From Arthrobacter sp. Bz4 (GTDB lineage: Bacteria; Actinomycetota; Actinomycetes; Actinomycetales; Micrococcaceae), in NCBI RefSeq assembly GCF_003075455.1, contig NZ_QDAE01000002.1, forward strand, positions 228,040-292,039: a stretch of DNA of 64,000 nucleotides, in the 5' to 3' direction. The position numbers were made by a program, and so were the translations under genes. This document shows positions 39,472 through 49,162 of this stretch, piece after piece. A model generated the notes under the pieces. The model was not told where the DNA came from. It did not search any database and was given only the letters and a program-made list of their open reading frames with translations. How positions within the stretch are numbered: the first letter of the stretch is position 1; each line of letters begins with the position of its first letter.

Positions 39472-40871
39472 GCGCTGACCTCCTTCGATCCGCTAGTCAA
39501 GTTCCCGGCGCGGAAGTCCTGTCGGTCAGGAAAGGAATCCTTCATGGGCCCTGTGACAGCTGGGCGGCGCGCGGACTCAGAAATGAGTAGAAGGATCGCG
39601 ACGATAATCCAGTTTGCAAGCAGCGATGATCCACCAGCCGACATGAACGGTGTCGTCAGACCGGTAAGTGGGATAAGCCGGGTGACTCCACCCATGACAA
39701 CGAAGCACTGAAGAGCGATCGTGAAGGACAAACCACAGGCCAGGAGCTTGCCGAATCCGTCCCGGGTGCCCAGAGCCGTGCGGATGCCTCGAGATACCAG
39801 CAGCACGAAGAGCATGATGATGCCGAAAAGGCCGATCAGTCCGAGCTCCTCGCCAAGTGCGGCGATGATCATGTCGCTGTTGGCATAGATCACCAGATCG
39901 GGACGGCCCTCACCGAGACCTGTCCCAAAGAGTCCACCGTTGGCGAGCCCAAACAGACCTTGGACAACCTGGAAGCTACTCCCCGCCTGGCGGTTGAATA
40001 CGTCTGGATCAAACGCATTGATCCAGCTATCAATGCGCAGCGAGACGTGGCTGAACAACTGGATTGCAGCGAACCCGCCGGCTGCAATCATCAGCAGGCC
40101 GATCAGGACCCAGCTGATTCGACTGGTGGCAACGTAAATCATGACCATGAACAGGCCGAAGAACAGGACGGAGGAGCCGAGATCACGCTGGAAGATCAGG
40201 ACCCCGATGCTGACCAGCCAGGCCACCACCATGGGGGCGAGGTCTTTGAAGCGGGGAAGCTGCAGCGGCCCCACCTTTTTCCCTGCCAGAAGAATCAGGT
40301 CACGGTTGGTGGAAAGATACCCAGCGAAGAAGATGGCGAGCGTAATCTTGGCGATCTCTCCGGGTTGGAAGGTTCCAAACCCAACGTTGATCCAGATCCG
40401 CGCACCATTGATTTCAAGTCCGAGCGGTGACAGGGGCAGCAGCAGAAGGACCGCACTCGCGATCAACGAGATGTAGGTGAAGCGCCGAAGCATCCGGTGG
40501 TCTTTGAACACCAATAACACGGCGATAGATGCGGCCATGGCGACTGAAGTCCATAAAAACTGGCTCTCAGCGACGGTGGTGTCATTGGCAAGGTCAATCC
40601 GGTAGATCATGGCCAGACCGATGCCGTTCAAGGCAATCACGATAGGAAGTATTACCGGATCGGCATATTTAGCCCTGAAGCGCAGAACAATGTGAAAGGC
40701 GAGGGCCAGTGCCGCGAGGATGCCGCTCTGGGTCCAGAAGGCGGAGTCCAGCGGGTTTTCTTTATCGAGGCCGACAATAAGGTTGGCGCTGATTGCCACC
40801 CCGAGGGCGATCACGAGTAGCAGCGCTTCCACGTTACGGCGTGACTTTGAAACGGTAAGGACGTCGCTCAT
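39468..40871 (-). CDS. rodA: FtsW/RodA/SpoVE-family peptidoglycan polymerase
   Basis: A SEDS-family glycosyltransferase that polymerises lipid II. The 467-residue protein has about 12 membrane segments; the conserved region W-I-N-V-G-F-G-T-F-Q-P-G-E-I-A-K-I matches the SEDS signature. ATG 40871 overlaps the pstP stop as ATGA; an in-frame start 18 bases upstream is less likely. It is paired with pbpA directly downstream, as in Mycobacterium rodA-pbpA. It could also be labelled FtsW; operon context favours RodA. Confidence 0.92.
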   Translation of the reverse strand: MSDVLTVSKSRRNVEALLLVIALGVAISANLIVGLDKENPLDSAFWTQSGILAALALAFHIVLRFRAKYADPVILPIVIALNGIGLAMIYRIDLANDTTVAESQFLWTSVAMAASIAVLLVFKDHRMLRRFTYISLIASAVLLLLPLSPLGLEINGARIWINVGFGTFQPGEIAKITLAIFFAGYLSTNRDLILLAGKKVGPLQLPRFKDLAPMVVAWLVSIGVLIFQRDLGSSVLFFGLFMVMIYVATSRISWVLIGLLMIAAGGFAAIQLFSHVSLRIDSWINAFDPDVFNRQAGSSFQVVQGLFGLANGGLFGTGLGEGRPDLVIYANSDMIIAALGEELGLIGLFGIIMLFVLLVSRGIRTALGTRDGFGKLLACGLSFTIALQCFVVMGGVTRLIPLTGLTTPFMSAGGSSLLANWIIVAILLLISESARRPAVTGPMKDSFPDRQDFRAGNLTSGSKEVSA

Positions 40872-42388
40872 GATGACTCGTCTCGGCAACCCTGGGCATC
40901 ACCGGGGGCGGCTTGGGCGCTGCTCTCGGGACTGGGGCTGCTGGTTGGTTCTGCTGCGGGGTCGGCGGAACCCGAGGGTGAGGCGGACGGCGATGGGGAC
41001 GGCGACGGGGTCTCATTCCCTGGCGGGCAGGCGACGGCACGCAGGTCGCCGCGCAGATCCTCGACAATACGCTGGGCATGTTCAAGGTCGGTGGCAGGTA
41101 GCGAACTTTCTACCCGGGCGCGCTGGTATTCGGGAAGGTTGGACACCGGAATGTCAGTGGTTTGATCGAGGTGACTTAGTGTCACCGGCCCGATCGTCTG
41201 GGAGACACCGTTGAAGATTGCCACGTTGTCCTCGTACTCGGCGACGTAGTAGCGAGTCTGGGTCCAGGCGTATCCGAACCACAGCACCGCAACGAGAATG
41301 AGTGCCATCAGCCCCAGAAACGCGGGGATCAACCATCGTTTCCGGGCACTGGCAGGTTCCTCGGCGTCGGCGTCGTTGTCGTACAACTCGGCATCGAGTG
41401 CAGCTTTATGGGTAAGCATCATCGCGGCCCGGCGTTCGGTGGTCCGCTGCGTAACGATCGGGATTTGACCGGTCTCGGTTGCTAGCGCCGCAGAGCCGAC
41501 CAGCATGTGCGGTCGGGAAGAAAGGTCCTGTCGGATAACGTCGGCGCGGATAGCGCTCCCCGGCAGCTGATCGCCGGTTGGCTTGTCGTCGCCTTTTTCG
41601 CCGGCCGCCTCTTTGGCAGGCGGCAGGGTTGTCAGGGCGGCCGTCCGTAGGTCCTCGGGGGTCGCCTCGGCTATTTCGACGACCGCAATGGTCACGTTGT
41701 CCGGGGACCCACCGGCCAGTGTCAGATCGACGAGGGTGTCGACGGTGGCCCGTAGGTCTGGGGTTTCACGCACGATGCGCTCGATAAGCTCATCGCCGAG
41801 GACGGCGTTCAGTCCATCGGAGCAGAGGAGCCAGCGTTCTCCAGCGGCGACTTCGAAGGAATCAAGATCGAGTTCAGGGCTGGCGTCGACGTCGCCGAGG
41901 ACCCGCATCAGCACGTTTTTGTGCGGGTGGACATCGGCTTCTTCTGGCTTCAACCGGCCTTCATCAATGAGCCGTTGCACGAACGTGTGATCGACGCTGA
42001 TCTGCTCAAAGACGTCGTTCTTGAGCCGGTAGGCCCGGGAGTCGCCAATGTGCGCGAATTCGAGTCTATTTCCATTCAATAGGAGGGCAGTAACGGTGGT
42101 GCCCATCCCTGCCAGCTGTGGGTTGGCGTTCACCAGTTCGGACAGCAGGGTGTTTGCGGTCTGAATCTCATCGGCTAGCTGGTTGGCGGCATCACCGTCG
42201 TCGTAATCTTTTCGGTCCAGATGAACCAGATCCAGCACTGTTGAGGCGGAAGCAACGTTCCCACCAGCGTGGCCGCCCATACCGTCGGCGACAACGGCCA
42301 GATAGCGACCCACGTAGGCAGAATCATCATTCTTGACGCGGACCATCCCTACGTCTGAACGGGCCGCGAAACGCATGATGTAGGCCAA
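40868..42388 (-). CDS. pstP: PP2C-family serine/threonine phosphatase PstP
   Basis: PstP reverses the phosphorylation by PknA and PknB. The N-terminal PP2C domain (~1-240) shows V-A-D-G-M-G-G-H-A-G-G and C-S-D-G-L-N, which bind the two metal ions. A cytoplasmic linker, a single membrane helix (~350-370) and a short extracellular part ending in a Pro/Ser-rich tail follow. The longest frame begins with TTG 42388 behind a GAGG at suitable distance; ATG 42376 would give the more usual M-R-F-A-A-R-S-D-V-G start. Total 506 residues. Confidence 0.93.
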   Translation of the reverse strand: MAYIMRFAARSDVGMVRVKNDDSAYVGRYLAVVADGMGGHAGGNVASASTVLDLVHLDRKDYDDGDAANQLADEIQTANTLLSELVNANPQLAGMGTTVTALLLNGNRLEFAHIGDSRAYRLKNDVFEQISVDHTFVQRLIDEGRLKPEEADVHPHKNVLMRVLGDVDASPELDLDSFEVAAGERWLLCSDGLNAVLGDELIERIVRETPDLRATVDTLVDLTLAGGSPDNVTIAVVEIAEATPEDLRTAALTTLPPAKEAAGEKGDDKPTGDQLPGSAIRADVIRQDLSSRPHMLVGSAALATETGQIPIVTQRTTERRAAMMLTHKAALDAELYDNDADAEEPASARKRWLIPAFLGLMALILVAVLWFGYAWTQTRYYVAEYEDNVAIFNGVSQTIGPVTLSHLDQTTDIPVSNLPEYQRARVESSLPATDLEHAQRIVEDLRGDLRAVACPPGNETPSPSPSPSASPSGSADPAAEPTSSPSPESSAQAAPGDAQGCRDESS

Positions 42389-42390
42389 CG

Positions 42391-42876
42391 CTATGACCTC
42401 AATTCGATGACCGTCTTACCGATCCGGACGGGAACACCCAGATCAACCGGCAACGCGCGGGTCAGCTGACTGCCTGCAAGGAACGTGCCGTTGGTGGACC
42501 CGAGGTCCTCAATGAACCAGCGGCTTCCCTGGGGAAAGAGACGCGCGTGTCGGCCAGAGGCGTAATCGTCCTCAAGCACGAGGGTTGCTTCCTGGGCCCG
42601 GCCCAGCAGGATGGGGCTGGACGCGAGATCCAGTGTGGTGCCCTTCAGAGGCCCTTCGGTGACCACGAGGGTGCGTGCGGTAACGCGCGCTGGTGCCTCC
42701 TCGACGAGTTCGGGGTGCTTTCGCGCTTGACGGGCAGAAGGGGTCCCCAGCCGGTTTTTGCTACCGACCACCAGGTCTCGGCGCAGGGCGCTCACTACAC
42801 TAATTACCAGGATCCAGATCAGGATCAGGAAGCCATACCGCAGCACGGTGAGAGTCAGTTCGCTCAGGTCACTCAT
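42391..42876 (-). CDS. fhaB: FHA-domain membrane protein FhaB
   Basis: The protein has an N-terminal membrane helix (~9-29), a basic linker, and a C-terminal FHA domain (~75-150) with S-x-x-H-A-R and the L-G-S-T-N-G-T-F-L motif that recognises phosphothreonine. Total length is 161 residues. Orthologue by order of Rv0019c (FipA), which assists division. It lies between fhaA (2-base gap) and pstP. Confidence 0.93.
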   Translation of the reverse strand: MSDLSELTLTVLRYGFLILIWILVISVVSALRRDLVVGSKNRLGTPSARQARKHPELVEEAPARVTARTLVVTEGPLKGTTLDLASSPILLGRAQEATLVLEDDYASGRHARLFPQGSRWFIEDLGSTNGTFLAGSQLTRALPVDLGVPVRIGKTVIELRS

Positions 42877-42878
42877 TC

Positions 42879-43604
42879 CTAGCGGCCGCCGTTCGGTAGC
42901 GAGATGAGTCGAAAGGTCATGCGGGTGCGGCCCATGGTGATGATCGACCCGTCAGTGAGGTCGATCTGGCCCTGGACGCGTTGACCGTTCACGTAGCTGC
43001 CGTTGGTGGATCCGAGGTCCACTGCCTGGGTGGTGCCACCCTGTGTGCGAATTTCGAGGTGTTTCCGTGACACTCCGGTGTCATCGACGAGGATGTCAGC
43101 CTCGGATGAGCGACCGAGAATGATTGACCCTGCATTGAGTGAATAGCGCTGACCGTCCAGGTCCAGCACAGGTTGCACCCGGGTTGGTTGGCGGCTGGGC
43201 GCGTTGGGGGTTGCGGACCGTTTGGGACCCGCTTGTTTCTCGGTTGAGGAATCAATCTCGAAGACCCCAGCCTTGAGCTCTTCATCCCTGGTGAATGAGA
43301 CTTTGACGGGACCTCGAAGTGTGTAGCTCTGGCTGTTGACGTGTTTGATCACCACGTCGCATAGCTCTTCAGCAAGCGTTGATCCCCATTCCTGGGCCAA
43401 GACGAAGTCCGAGTCTGACAGCCGCGCTGTGAAGACATTCGGGGCCAGGGTCCTGCCCTCGGCGAGGGTGATGGACTTGTTGTCCAATTCGCGACGCAGG
43501 GCGCTAGCAATTTCGACGGGCTGAACCTGGGACCGGGATCCGGTTGAGAAGGCGCCGCGGACAATCTTCTCCAATCCGCGTTCCACGTTGTCCAAAATAC
43601 CCAC
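42879..43604 (-). CDS. fhaA: FhaA: DUF3662 and FHA domain protein
   Basis: The protein starts M-G-I-L-D-N-V-E-R-G-L-E-K-I-V. A DUF3662 domain (~1-120) is followed by a flexible linker and a C-terminal FHA domain (~150-235) with G-R-S-S-E-A-D-I, S-R-K-H-L-E-I and L-G-S-T-N-G-S-Y-V-N-G. In Mycobacterium FhaA binds the phosphorylated pseudokinase of MviN. Here its equivalent would be the 5513-6988 protein. GTG 43604 has a perfect GGAGG site; the longer frame (to 43685) lacks family resemblance. First gene of the operon. Confidence 0.93.
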   Translation of the reverse strand: MGILDNVERGLEKIVRGAFSTGSRSQVQPVEIASALRRELDNKSITLAEGRTLAPNVFTARLSDSDFVLAQEWGSTLAEELCDVVIKHVNSQSYTLRGPVKVSFTRDEELKAGVFEIDSSTEKQAGPKRSATPNAPSRQPTRVQPVLDLDGQRYSLNAGSIILGRSSEADILVDDTGVSRKHLEIRTQGGTTQAVDLGSTNGSYVNGQRVQGQIDLTDGSIITMGRTRMTFRLISLPNGGR

Positions 43605-43928
43605 TTGTTGCCTCCTCACCCTTCGATTGAATAGTTTGTCGGTACAGCGATCCACGGCCTTTGTCGGGTGCGAAGGCATGGTCAACGTACGACGCGATCA
43701 GTTCGATACTACTGGGGACCTCTCTAAAAGGCCTTAATCACGTGCCCGGATAGACCACTAAGTGATAACGATTCCTCGGGCCGTAGTGGCGTAGTTGCTT
43801 GATGTATCGGCTCTGGGCAGAGGGATCAGGCGGGGCGTTTAGGTGATTTCAGTGATGCTCCGTTATGCTTGTTTCTGCTGTTCTCGAAGGTCTTCGACTG
43901 GTTTGTTGAAGTGTTTTGGAGTGGTTGC
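43605..43928. other. fhaA-tRNA-Leu intergenic region
   Basis: 324 bases with no gene. It must contain the operon promoter on the minus strand and the tRNA promoter on the plus strand. I see no convincing -35/-10 pair, palindrome or repeat. Confidence 0.4.
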
Positions 43929-44011
43929 GCGCGAGTGGCGGAACGGCAGACGCGCTGGCTTCAGGTGCCAGTATCCGAAAGGGTGTGGGGGTTCAAATCC
44001 CCCCTCGCGCA
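43929..44011 (+). tRNA. tRNA-Leu (CAG)
   Basis: Class II tRNA with a long variable arm. Acceptor GCGCGAG pairs with CTCGCGC, discriminator A. Anticodon stem CTGGC/GCCAG with loop TTCAGGT gives anticodon CAG. T arm GGTTCAAATCC. CCA is not encoded. Confidence 0.97.
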
Positions 44012-44018
44012 CGGTTTA

Positions 44019-44044
44019 GACCCCCGGTTATCCGGGGGTCTTTC
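44019..44044 (+). terminator. Terminator of tRNA-Leu
   Basis: Perfect 10-base stem AGACCCCCGG/CCGGGGGTCT with a four-base loop, then TTTC. Confidence 0.9.
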
Positions 44045-44093
44045 TCGTTAACGAGAAGTTGTGGGAGTAGTTCCGGGTTCTCGGGGACGGCAG

Positions 44094-47000
44094 CTACTGA
44101 AAGTCTCGCGACTTTGTGGTCGCCTTCATTGTCAACACCTCAAACTTGTCAGCCACAATATTGACTATTCCTTCCGTGGAGCGCTCCAGCATGCCCCGGA
44201 CCAGGACACCGCTTGCTTCCCGGGCAATGCGCCGGTATCGCTGCCACACCCCCACAGAGCAGATGACGTTCACCAGCCCTGTTTCATCTTCCAGATTCAT
44301 GAAGGTGATTCCGCTTGCCGTGGCGGGTCGCTGCCGGTGAGTAACCACACCACCAACCTCCACCCTGCGTCCTGGCTCAGCCTGCAGCAGGTCAGCTGCA
44401 GTCAAAACACCGCGTTTGACCAGAGTTGCTCTGATGTGACGAACCGGGTGATCGTCGGGTGTGATGCCAGTTGACCAGAGGTCTGAGGCTACCCGGTCTG
44501 CAGCAGTGAGGTCGGGGAATAGCGGTGGCTGGATGTAGACAGTGGTGCCTTTCAATTGGCCCGCTCGCTCAGTGGCTGCCGGGCCGGCATTCCAAAGAGC
44601 CTCCCGCTCTGTAAGCCCCATAGATTCGAAGGCTCCAGCAGCTGCCAGGGACTCAAGTTGGCTGGAGTTGAGTTCAGTGCGCCGTGCCAGATCTGCCATA
44701 TCCGCATAGCCGCCATTGGCGATGCGCTCGGAAACAATTTGTTCTGCAACACGAGTCCCAATTGTCTGGACGCTGTCCAGACCCAGCCGGACTGCGAAGT
44801 GGGCATCCCTTCGGTGCAGTGTCGAATCAAAGGGGATGGACCTGTCAAAAGGACCTACGGGGGGCTGATTCTGGTGGCAGCAGGAATCCATGCCTGTAGC
44901 TTGTCCGGTGGAGGAGTTCGCAGGTCCAGTGAGAGGCTCAAGATCCGCGTGGATTCCTGAAAGCAGCAGGTCCGGCCGGTGTACCTTCACCCCGTGACGG
45001 CGGGCATCGGCAACAAGGGTCTGCGGTGAGTAGAAGCCCATAGGCTGGGCCCGCAACAGTGAGGCAAGGAATGCCCCGGGATAGTGAAGTCTCAGCCAGG
45101 CACTGACGTAGACCAGTAAGGCGAAGCTGATGGAGTGGCTCTCAGCGAAACCGAAATTAGCGAAGGCCTGGATCTTGAGGTAAATCGAATCGGCTGTCTC
45201 TCCGGTGATGCCGTTTGATGCCATCCCCGCGTACAGCTTGTCCCGCAACGTATCAATGCGTTCAAGACCACGTTTGGACCCCATCGCCCGGCGCAACTGA
45301 TCAGCATCTGCTCCGGAGCAATTCCCCACCACCATTGCCATCTGCATGAGCTGTTCCTGAAACAGGGGTACCCCAAGGGTCCTTTCCAACACCGGTTCCA
45401 GTTTGGGGTGGAGGTAGGTGACCGGCTCTTCCCCCAGTTTGCGTTTAATGAAGGGGTGTACAGCGCCACCCTGAATGGGGCCGGGCCGGACCAGGGCTAC
45501 TTCTATCACCAGGTCATAAAACCTTCGGGGTTGCAGACGGGGGAGCATCCCCATTTGAGCTCGGCTTTCCACCTGGAACACCCCAATGGAATCGGCGAAG
45601 CAAAGCATGTCGTAGACGCCCTGCTCCTCCTTTGGAATGGTGTGCAGATCCCAGGACTCACCAAAGTGTTTCTCCGCGAGGTCGAAGTTGTATTGGATGG
45701 CTGCAAGGATGCCCAGCCCCAACAAGTCGAACTTCACCAATCCCATCCAGGCGCAATCGTCCTTGTCCCACTGCAGGACAGTGCGGTCTTCCATTCGTCC
45801 ATGTTCAATGGGACAGACTTCGCCTACCGGCCGATCGGTAAGCACCATCCCGCCGGAATGAATCCCAAGATGTCGAGGAAACTTGAGGACACTTTGGGCA
45901 AGGTGAACGACTGCTTCCGGGATGTCATGATCGTCACTGGACACGAGGCCACCCCAACGTTCAATCTGCTTGGACCAGGCATCCTGCTGTCCGGGGCTGT
46001 GGCCGAGGGCCTTGGCCATGTCACGAACAGCAAATTTTGGCCGGTAGGTGATCACATTGGCCACCTGGGCGGCATTGAATCGTCCGTATTTGTTGTACAC
46101 ATACTGGATGACTTCCTCCCGGCGATCGGAATCGAAGTCGACGTCAATGTCCGGTTCCTCGTCCCGCATGCTGGAGAGAAAACGTTCAAATGGCAGGTTG
46201 TACAGAATCGAATCAACTGCTGTGATCTCCAGCAGGTAGCAGACTGCGGAGTTCGCTGCCGAACCGCGGCCCTGACAGAGGATGCCCTCGCTCCGCGCAA
46301 AGTGAACCAGGTCGTGAACAATCAGGAAGTAGCCCGGGAAATTCTTGCTCTCAATAACCTCCAGTTCCTTTTCGATCCGCTCCACCACGTCACGCCGGCC
46401 TGGATAAAACTTGTCTGCACCTTGCCACACCAGTTTCCGCAAATAGCTCATCTGGGTGTGACCGTCGGGGAGGGCAAGATTAGGCAAACCCGGTTTGACG
46501 CTCCGCAACCTGAACGCCAGATCGTCGGCGAGGTCCACAGTCCGTTCGATAGCACCGGGATAGGCAGCGAACCTGGCAGCCATTTCAGCCCCACTACGAA
46601 GATGAGCTGAACCTGCCGCGGGTAACCAACCATCCATTTCATCAAGGCTTCTCCTGGCGCGCACCGCAGCCAGAGCCGTAGCTAGCCGATGCTGTTCAGG
46701 TGAGGCATAGTGCACGTTGTTGGTGGCAATGACTGGGAGTTTCAACCCTGATGCCACTGACGCCAACGCATCGTTGATCGAACTATCCAGTGGGTTTCCC
46801 TGATCCGAGAGTTCAACGACAACGTTGTCCTTGCCAAACAGTTCAACCAACTGCCCGACGGCGTCTCGGGCCCCTCGCTCTCCATTGCGCACCAATGCTT
46901 GACGGACTGACCCTTTACGGCAGCCGGTGAGAATCAGCCAATTTCCTGACGCCTGTTCGGCCAGCCTTTCAAGGTTGTAGCGGGGCTTGCCTTTCTCGGC

Positions 47001-47513
47001 TCCTTCAGCCAATTGCGCTGCAGTGATGGCACCAGCCAACGTCCGGTATCCCTCGGTTCCGCGGGCCAGAATCAACAGATGGCTACCCTCGGGATCCGGT
47101 TCGCCATTTTGTGGTTTGGAAAGGTCCAGGGAGAGTTCAGTGCCATAGACAGTGCTCAATTGCGGGAACTTTTCTGCAGCTTCAGCGAGACGCACCACCC
47201 CGTACAATCCATCGTGATCGGTCAGTGCCAGTCCGTTCAGGCGCAACCGGTTGGCTTCCTCGACCAGTTGTTCCGGGCTGGAGGCACCATCCAGAAAACT
47301 GAAGTTCGAGTGGACATGCAGTTCCGCGTAGGGAACCAGCGGACCACCTGGTTCGGGGGGCGTCGTGGTAGGCAAACGATATGGCTGCCGTTTCGGTGAC
47401 CATGCGGGACTATCACCACCATCAGCTCCAGCAGGTGGTGCACCGGGCCTGCTTCGATCGGAGAGGGTCCGCTCAAATTCTGACCACGAGATCGGGGGGT
47501 TACTCCACCCCAC
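44094..47513 (-). CDS. dnaE2: Error-prone DNA polymerase DnaE2 (ImuC)
   Basis: DnaE2 is the C-family polymerase of the inducible mutasome and copies damaged DNA. The 1139-residue protein has an N-terminal PHP domain (A-E-L-H-V-H-S-N-F-S-F-L-D-G), the palm aspartates in P-D-I-D-V-D-F-D near residue 430, the G-R-G-S-A-A-N-S segment and a C-terminal OB-fold region. GTG 47513 has a GGGAGG site. It lies 35 bases downstream of imuB and forms the imuA-imuB-dnaE2 operon under the LexA box at 49931. Confidence 0.95.
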   Translation of the reverse strand: MGWSNPPISWSEFERTLSDRSRPGAPPAGADGGDSPAWSPKRQPYRLPTTTPPEPGGPLVPYAELHVHSNFSFLDGASSPEQLVEEANRLRLNGLALTDHDGLYGVVRLAEAAEKFPQLSTVYGTELSLDLSKPQNGEPDPEGSHLLILARGTEGYRTLAGAITAAQLAEGAEKGKPRYNLERLAEQASGNWLILTGCRKGSVRQALVRNGERGARDAVGQLVELFGKDNVVVELSDQGNPLDSSINDALASVASGLKLPVIATNNVHYASPEQHRLATALAAVRARRSLDEMDGWLPAAGSAHLRSGAEMAARFAAYPGAIERTVDLADDLAFRLRSVKPGLPNLALPDGHTQMSYLRKLVWQGADKFYPGRRDVVERIEKELEVIESKNFPGYFLIVHDLVHFARSEGILCQGRGSAANSAVCYLLEITAVDSILYNLPFERFLSSMRDEEPDIDVDFDSDRREEVIQYVYNKYGRFNAAQVANVITYRPKFAVRDMAKALGHSPGQQDAWSKQIERWGGLVSSDDHDIPEAVVHLAQSVLKFPRHLGIHSGGMVLTDRPVGEVCPIEHGRMEDRTVLQWDKDDCAWMGLVKFDLLGLGILAAIQYNFDLAEKHFGESWDLHTIPKEEQGVYDMLCFADSIGVFQVESRAQMGMLPRLQPRRFYDLVIEVALVRPGPIQGGAVHPFIKRKLGEEPVTYLHPKLEPVLERTLGVPLFQEQLMQMAMVVGNCSGADADQLRRAMGSKRGLERIDTLRDKLYAGMASNGITGETADSIYLKIQAFANFGFAESHSISFALLVYVSAWLRLHYPGAFLASLLRAQPMGFYSPQTLVADARRHGVKVHRPDLLLSGIHADLEPLTGPANSSTGQATGMDSCCHQNQPPVGPFDRSIPFDSTLHRRDAHFAVRLGLDSVQTIGTRVAEQIVSERIANGGYADMADLARRTELNSSQLESLAAAGAFESMGLTEREALWNAGPAATERAGQLKGTTVYIQPPLFPDLTAADRVASDLWSTGITPDDHPVRHIRATLVKRGVLTAADLLQAEPGRRVEVGGVVTHRQRPATASGITFMNLEDETGLVNVICSVGVWQRYRRIAREASGVLVRGMLERSTEGIVNIVADKFEVLTMKATTKSRDFQ

Positions 47514-47548
47514 AGTGGCCTCCCGTTTCCCATAAGGTGATGGCTGCT

Positions 47549-49162
47549 CTAGTCATAGCTGGCTTCTGCCCACCACTGGTGGTCTTCCAGGAGTAATAGC
47601 CAGGCAGCACCCGTCTCATCCACCAGTTGAAAACGGTTGAGAGCCCGCCCTGAGGAGTCCCACCACCGTTCGTTGATGGGCCATGGTCCGGCCCAGTGAT
47701 GTACCAGGCGCTGCTTGGCGGGTGAACCTGGTGGTGTGAATTGCGCTGGCGCACGGGTGAGCATTCCTCGAGTGTCAACGTCAACGCTGTGACCACTATC
47801 GTCGATCACACGCACTTCACGAGGGGAGTCAAAGACTGTAGCTGGTGCTGGTCCGGGCAACTTGCCGGGCCAGGGCAACTGCCGGGCAGCCCTCACCGCT
47901 ATTGGATTGCTGCCTGAAGAATCCCCCCACGGAATGAGCACTCTGCGATCTTTGAGCATCCGGCCACCAGCAATCATCGCTGTCAGTACGGCTCCATGAC
48001 CCAACATGCCTTGGACGCGGGCCAACCCGTTGTGGACGCCTTCGTCAGGTCCGGTACCCCACAGGCCATCAGCATGGTCGCCTAGATCCTCGACAGTGTC
48101 AGGAATGGTTTGCACTCGGGTGATACCTGATTGAAGACCATGCTCAATCAGTCCGCCACCCTGCAGCTGCCACCTAACCCGATCAAGAATGTCATCGGCA
48201 TCGAACCATCGTGGATGACGCCACAACCGGTCTGAAACTTCACCGGATTCAGAGTGCAACACCACCCTGACCACTGTGCAAACCAGGCCGGAATCACTCA
48301 ACCGGTCCACGAATCGGTCCGCGGAGGTGCGGAAAGCAAACGCCAACTGATCAATTCGTACCAAGGCTGGTTCGAAGTCAACAAGGACGTCCAATTCCGG
48401 TGGTGGCTTACGCACCACCACTGAGTGATGATCAAGTCCGCTGGCCTTCCGATGGGCGATTGCACCTTCAACGCCGAACCGGTTCCTAACGTCTCCAGCA
48501 GCAAGCGCTGAAAAGTCACCGAGTGTCTTGATTCCCAATCGTCGCAACAAAACTGCGAGTTTTGGTTCGGCCAACACTTCCAGCGGAAAAGAGCTCAAAA
48601 ACTGGGCTGATTCGCCAGGTGGAACAACCCAGATGGCGTCCTGTTCAGCGCCCTCCAACACCTCAGTGGCACGGGCTGCATGCTCTGCAGCGAACGGTGA
48701 ATCAGCAACACCGATCCTGGCGTTGGTTAGTCCAAGGGTCGAGAGAGTGGAGAGCAGAACCGATGCCGCTGCGGTTTCACCGCCGTAATACCGGCTCGGC
48801 CCCTGTGCAGGGATGGCGCATAAACCAGGGCGTAACAGTTGAACTCCGGGCATAATCTTTTCAATTGCTGAGACCACAGGTTCAAAAACCCGTTCATCGA
48901 GGGCAGGGTCATATTGCTCAACGAGGAGGTCAGCACACCGTGCCTGAGCCTCACGGACCCTGAGCCTGCGTTTTACACCTTCAGACCGCGCCGCTGGCGA
49001 ACAGGCATAGACCTCACCTTTATCGACCAGGGCTAGTGATGCATCGATAGGGAGGTTCAGCTCGCGCAGGGCAGCAGCGATGGGCCAGTCGGGACACCAG
49101 AGCATCATGATCCTGGTGGCACCCTGCCTGAGTGTTTGAGAGGGTGTTTGCAGCTTCATCAA
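47549..49162 (-). CDS. imuB: ImuB: Y-family polymerase-like mutasome protein
   Basis: ImuB resembles Y-family polymerases but is catalytically inactive in known cases, and links DnaE2 to the beta clamp. The 537-residue protein has the palm-type start L-W-C-P-D-W-P-I-A-A in place of the usual D-x-D-x-F metal motif. A-S-L-A-L-V-D-K and R-R-L-R-V-R-E-A-Q follow. The helix-hairpin-helix part reads L-G-I-K-T-L-G-D-F-S-A-L. The C-terminal half is the poorly conserved ImuB tail. Its start overlaps the imuA-like stop (ATGA). Confidence 0.92.
   Translation of the reverse strand: MMKLQTPSQTLRQGATRIMMLWCPDWPIAAALRELNLPIDASLALVDKGEVYACSPAARSEGVKRRLRVREAQARCADLLVEQYDPALDERVFEPVVSAIEKIMPGVQLLRPGLCAIPAQGPSRYYGGETAAASVLLSTLSTLGLTNARIGVADSPFAAEHAARATEVLEGAEQDAIWVVPPGESAQFLSSFPLEVLAEPKLAVLLRRLGIKTLGDFSALAAGDVRNRFGVEGAIAHRKASGLDHHSVVVRKPPPELDVLVDFEPALVRIDQLAFAFRTSADRFVDRLSDSGLVCTVVRVVLHSESGEVSDRLWRHPRWFDADDILDRVRWQLQGGGLIEHGLQSGITRVQTIPDTVEDLGDHADGLWGTGPDEGVHNGLARVQGMLGHGAVLTAMIAGGRMLKDRRVLIPWGDSSGSNPIAVRAARQLPWPGKLPGPAPATVFDSPREVRVIDDSGHSVDVDTRGMLTRAPAQFTPPGSPAKQRLVHHWAGPWPINERWWDSSGRALNRFQLVDETGAAWLLLLEDHQWWAEASYD

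Noticed and set aside
45408..46610. 400-codon plus-strand frame opposite dnaE2
   Set aside because: Antisense shadow of the polymerase gene without any family signature.
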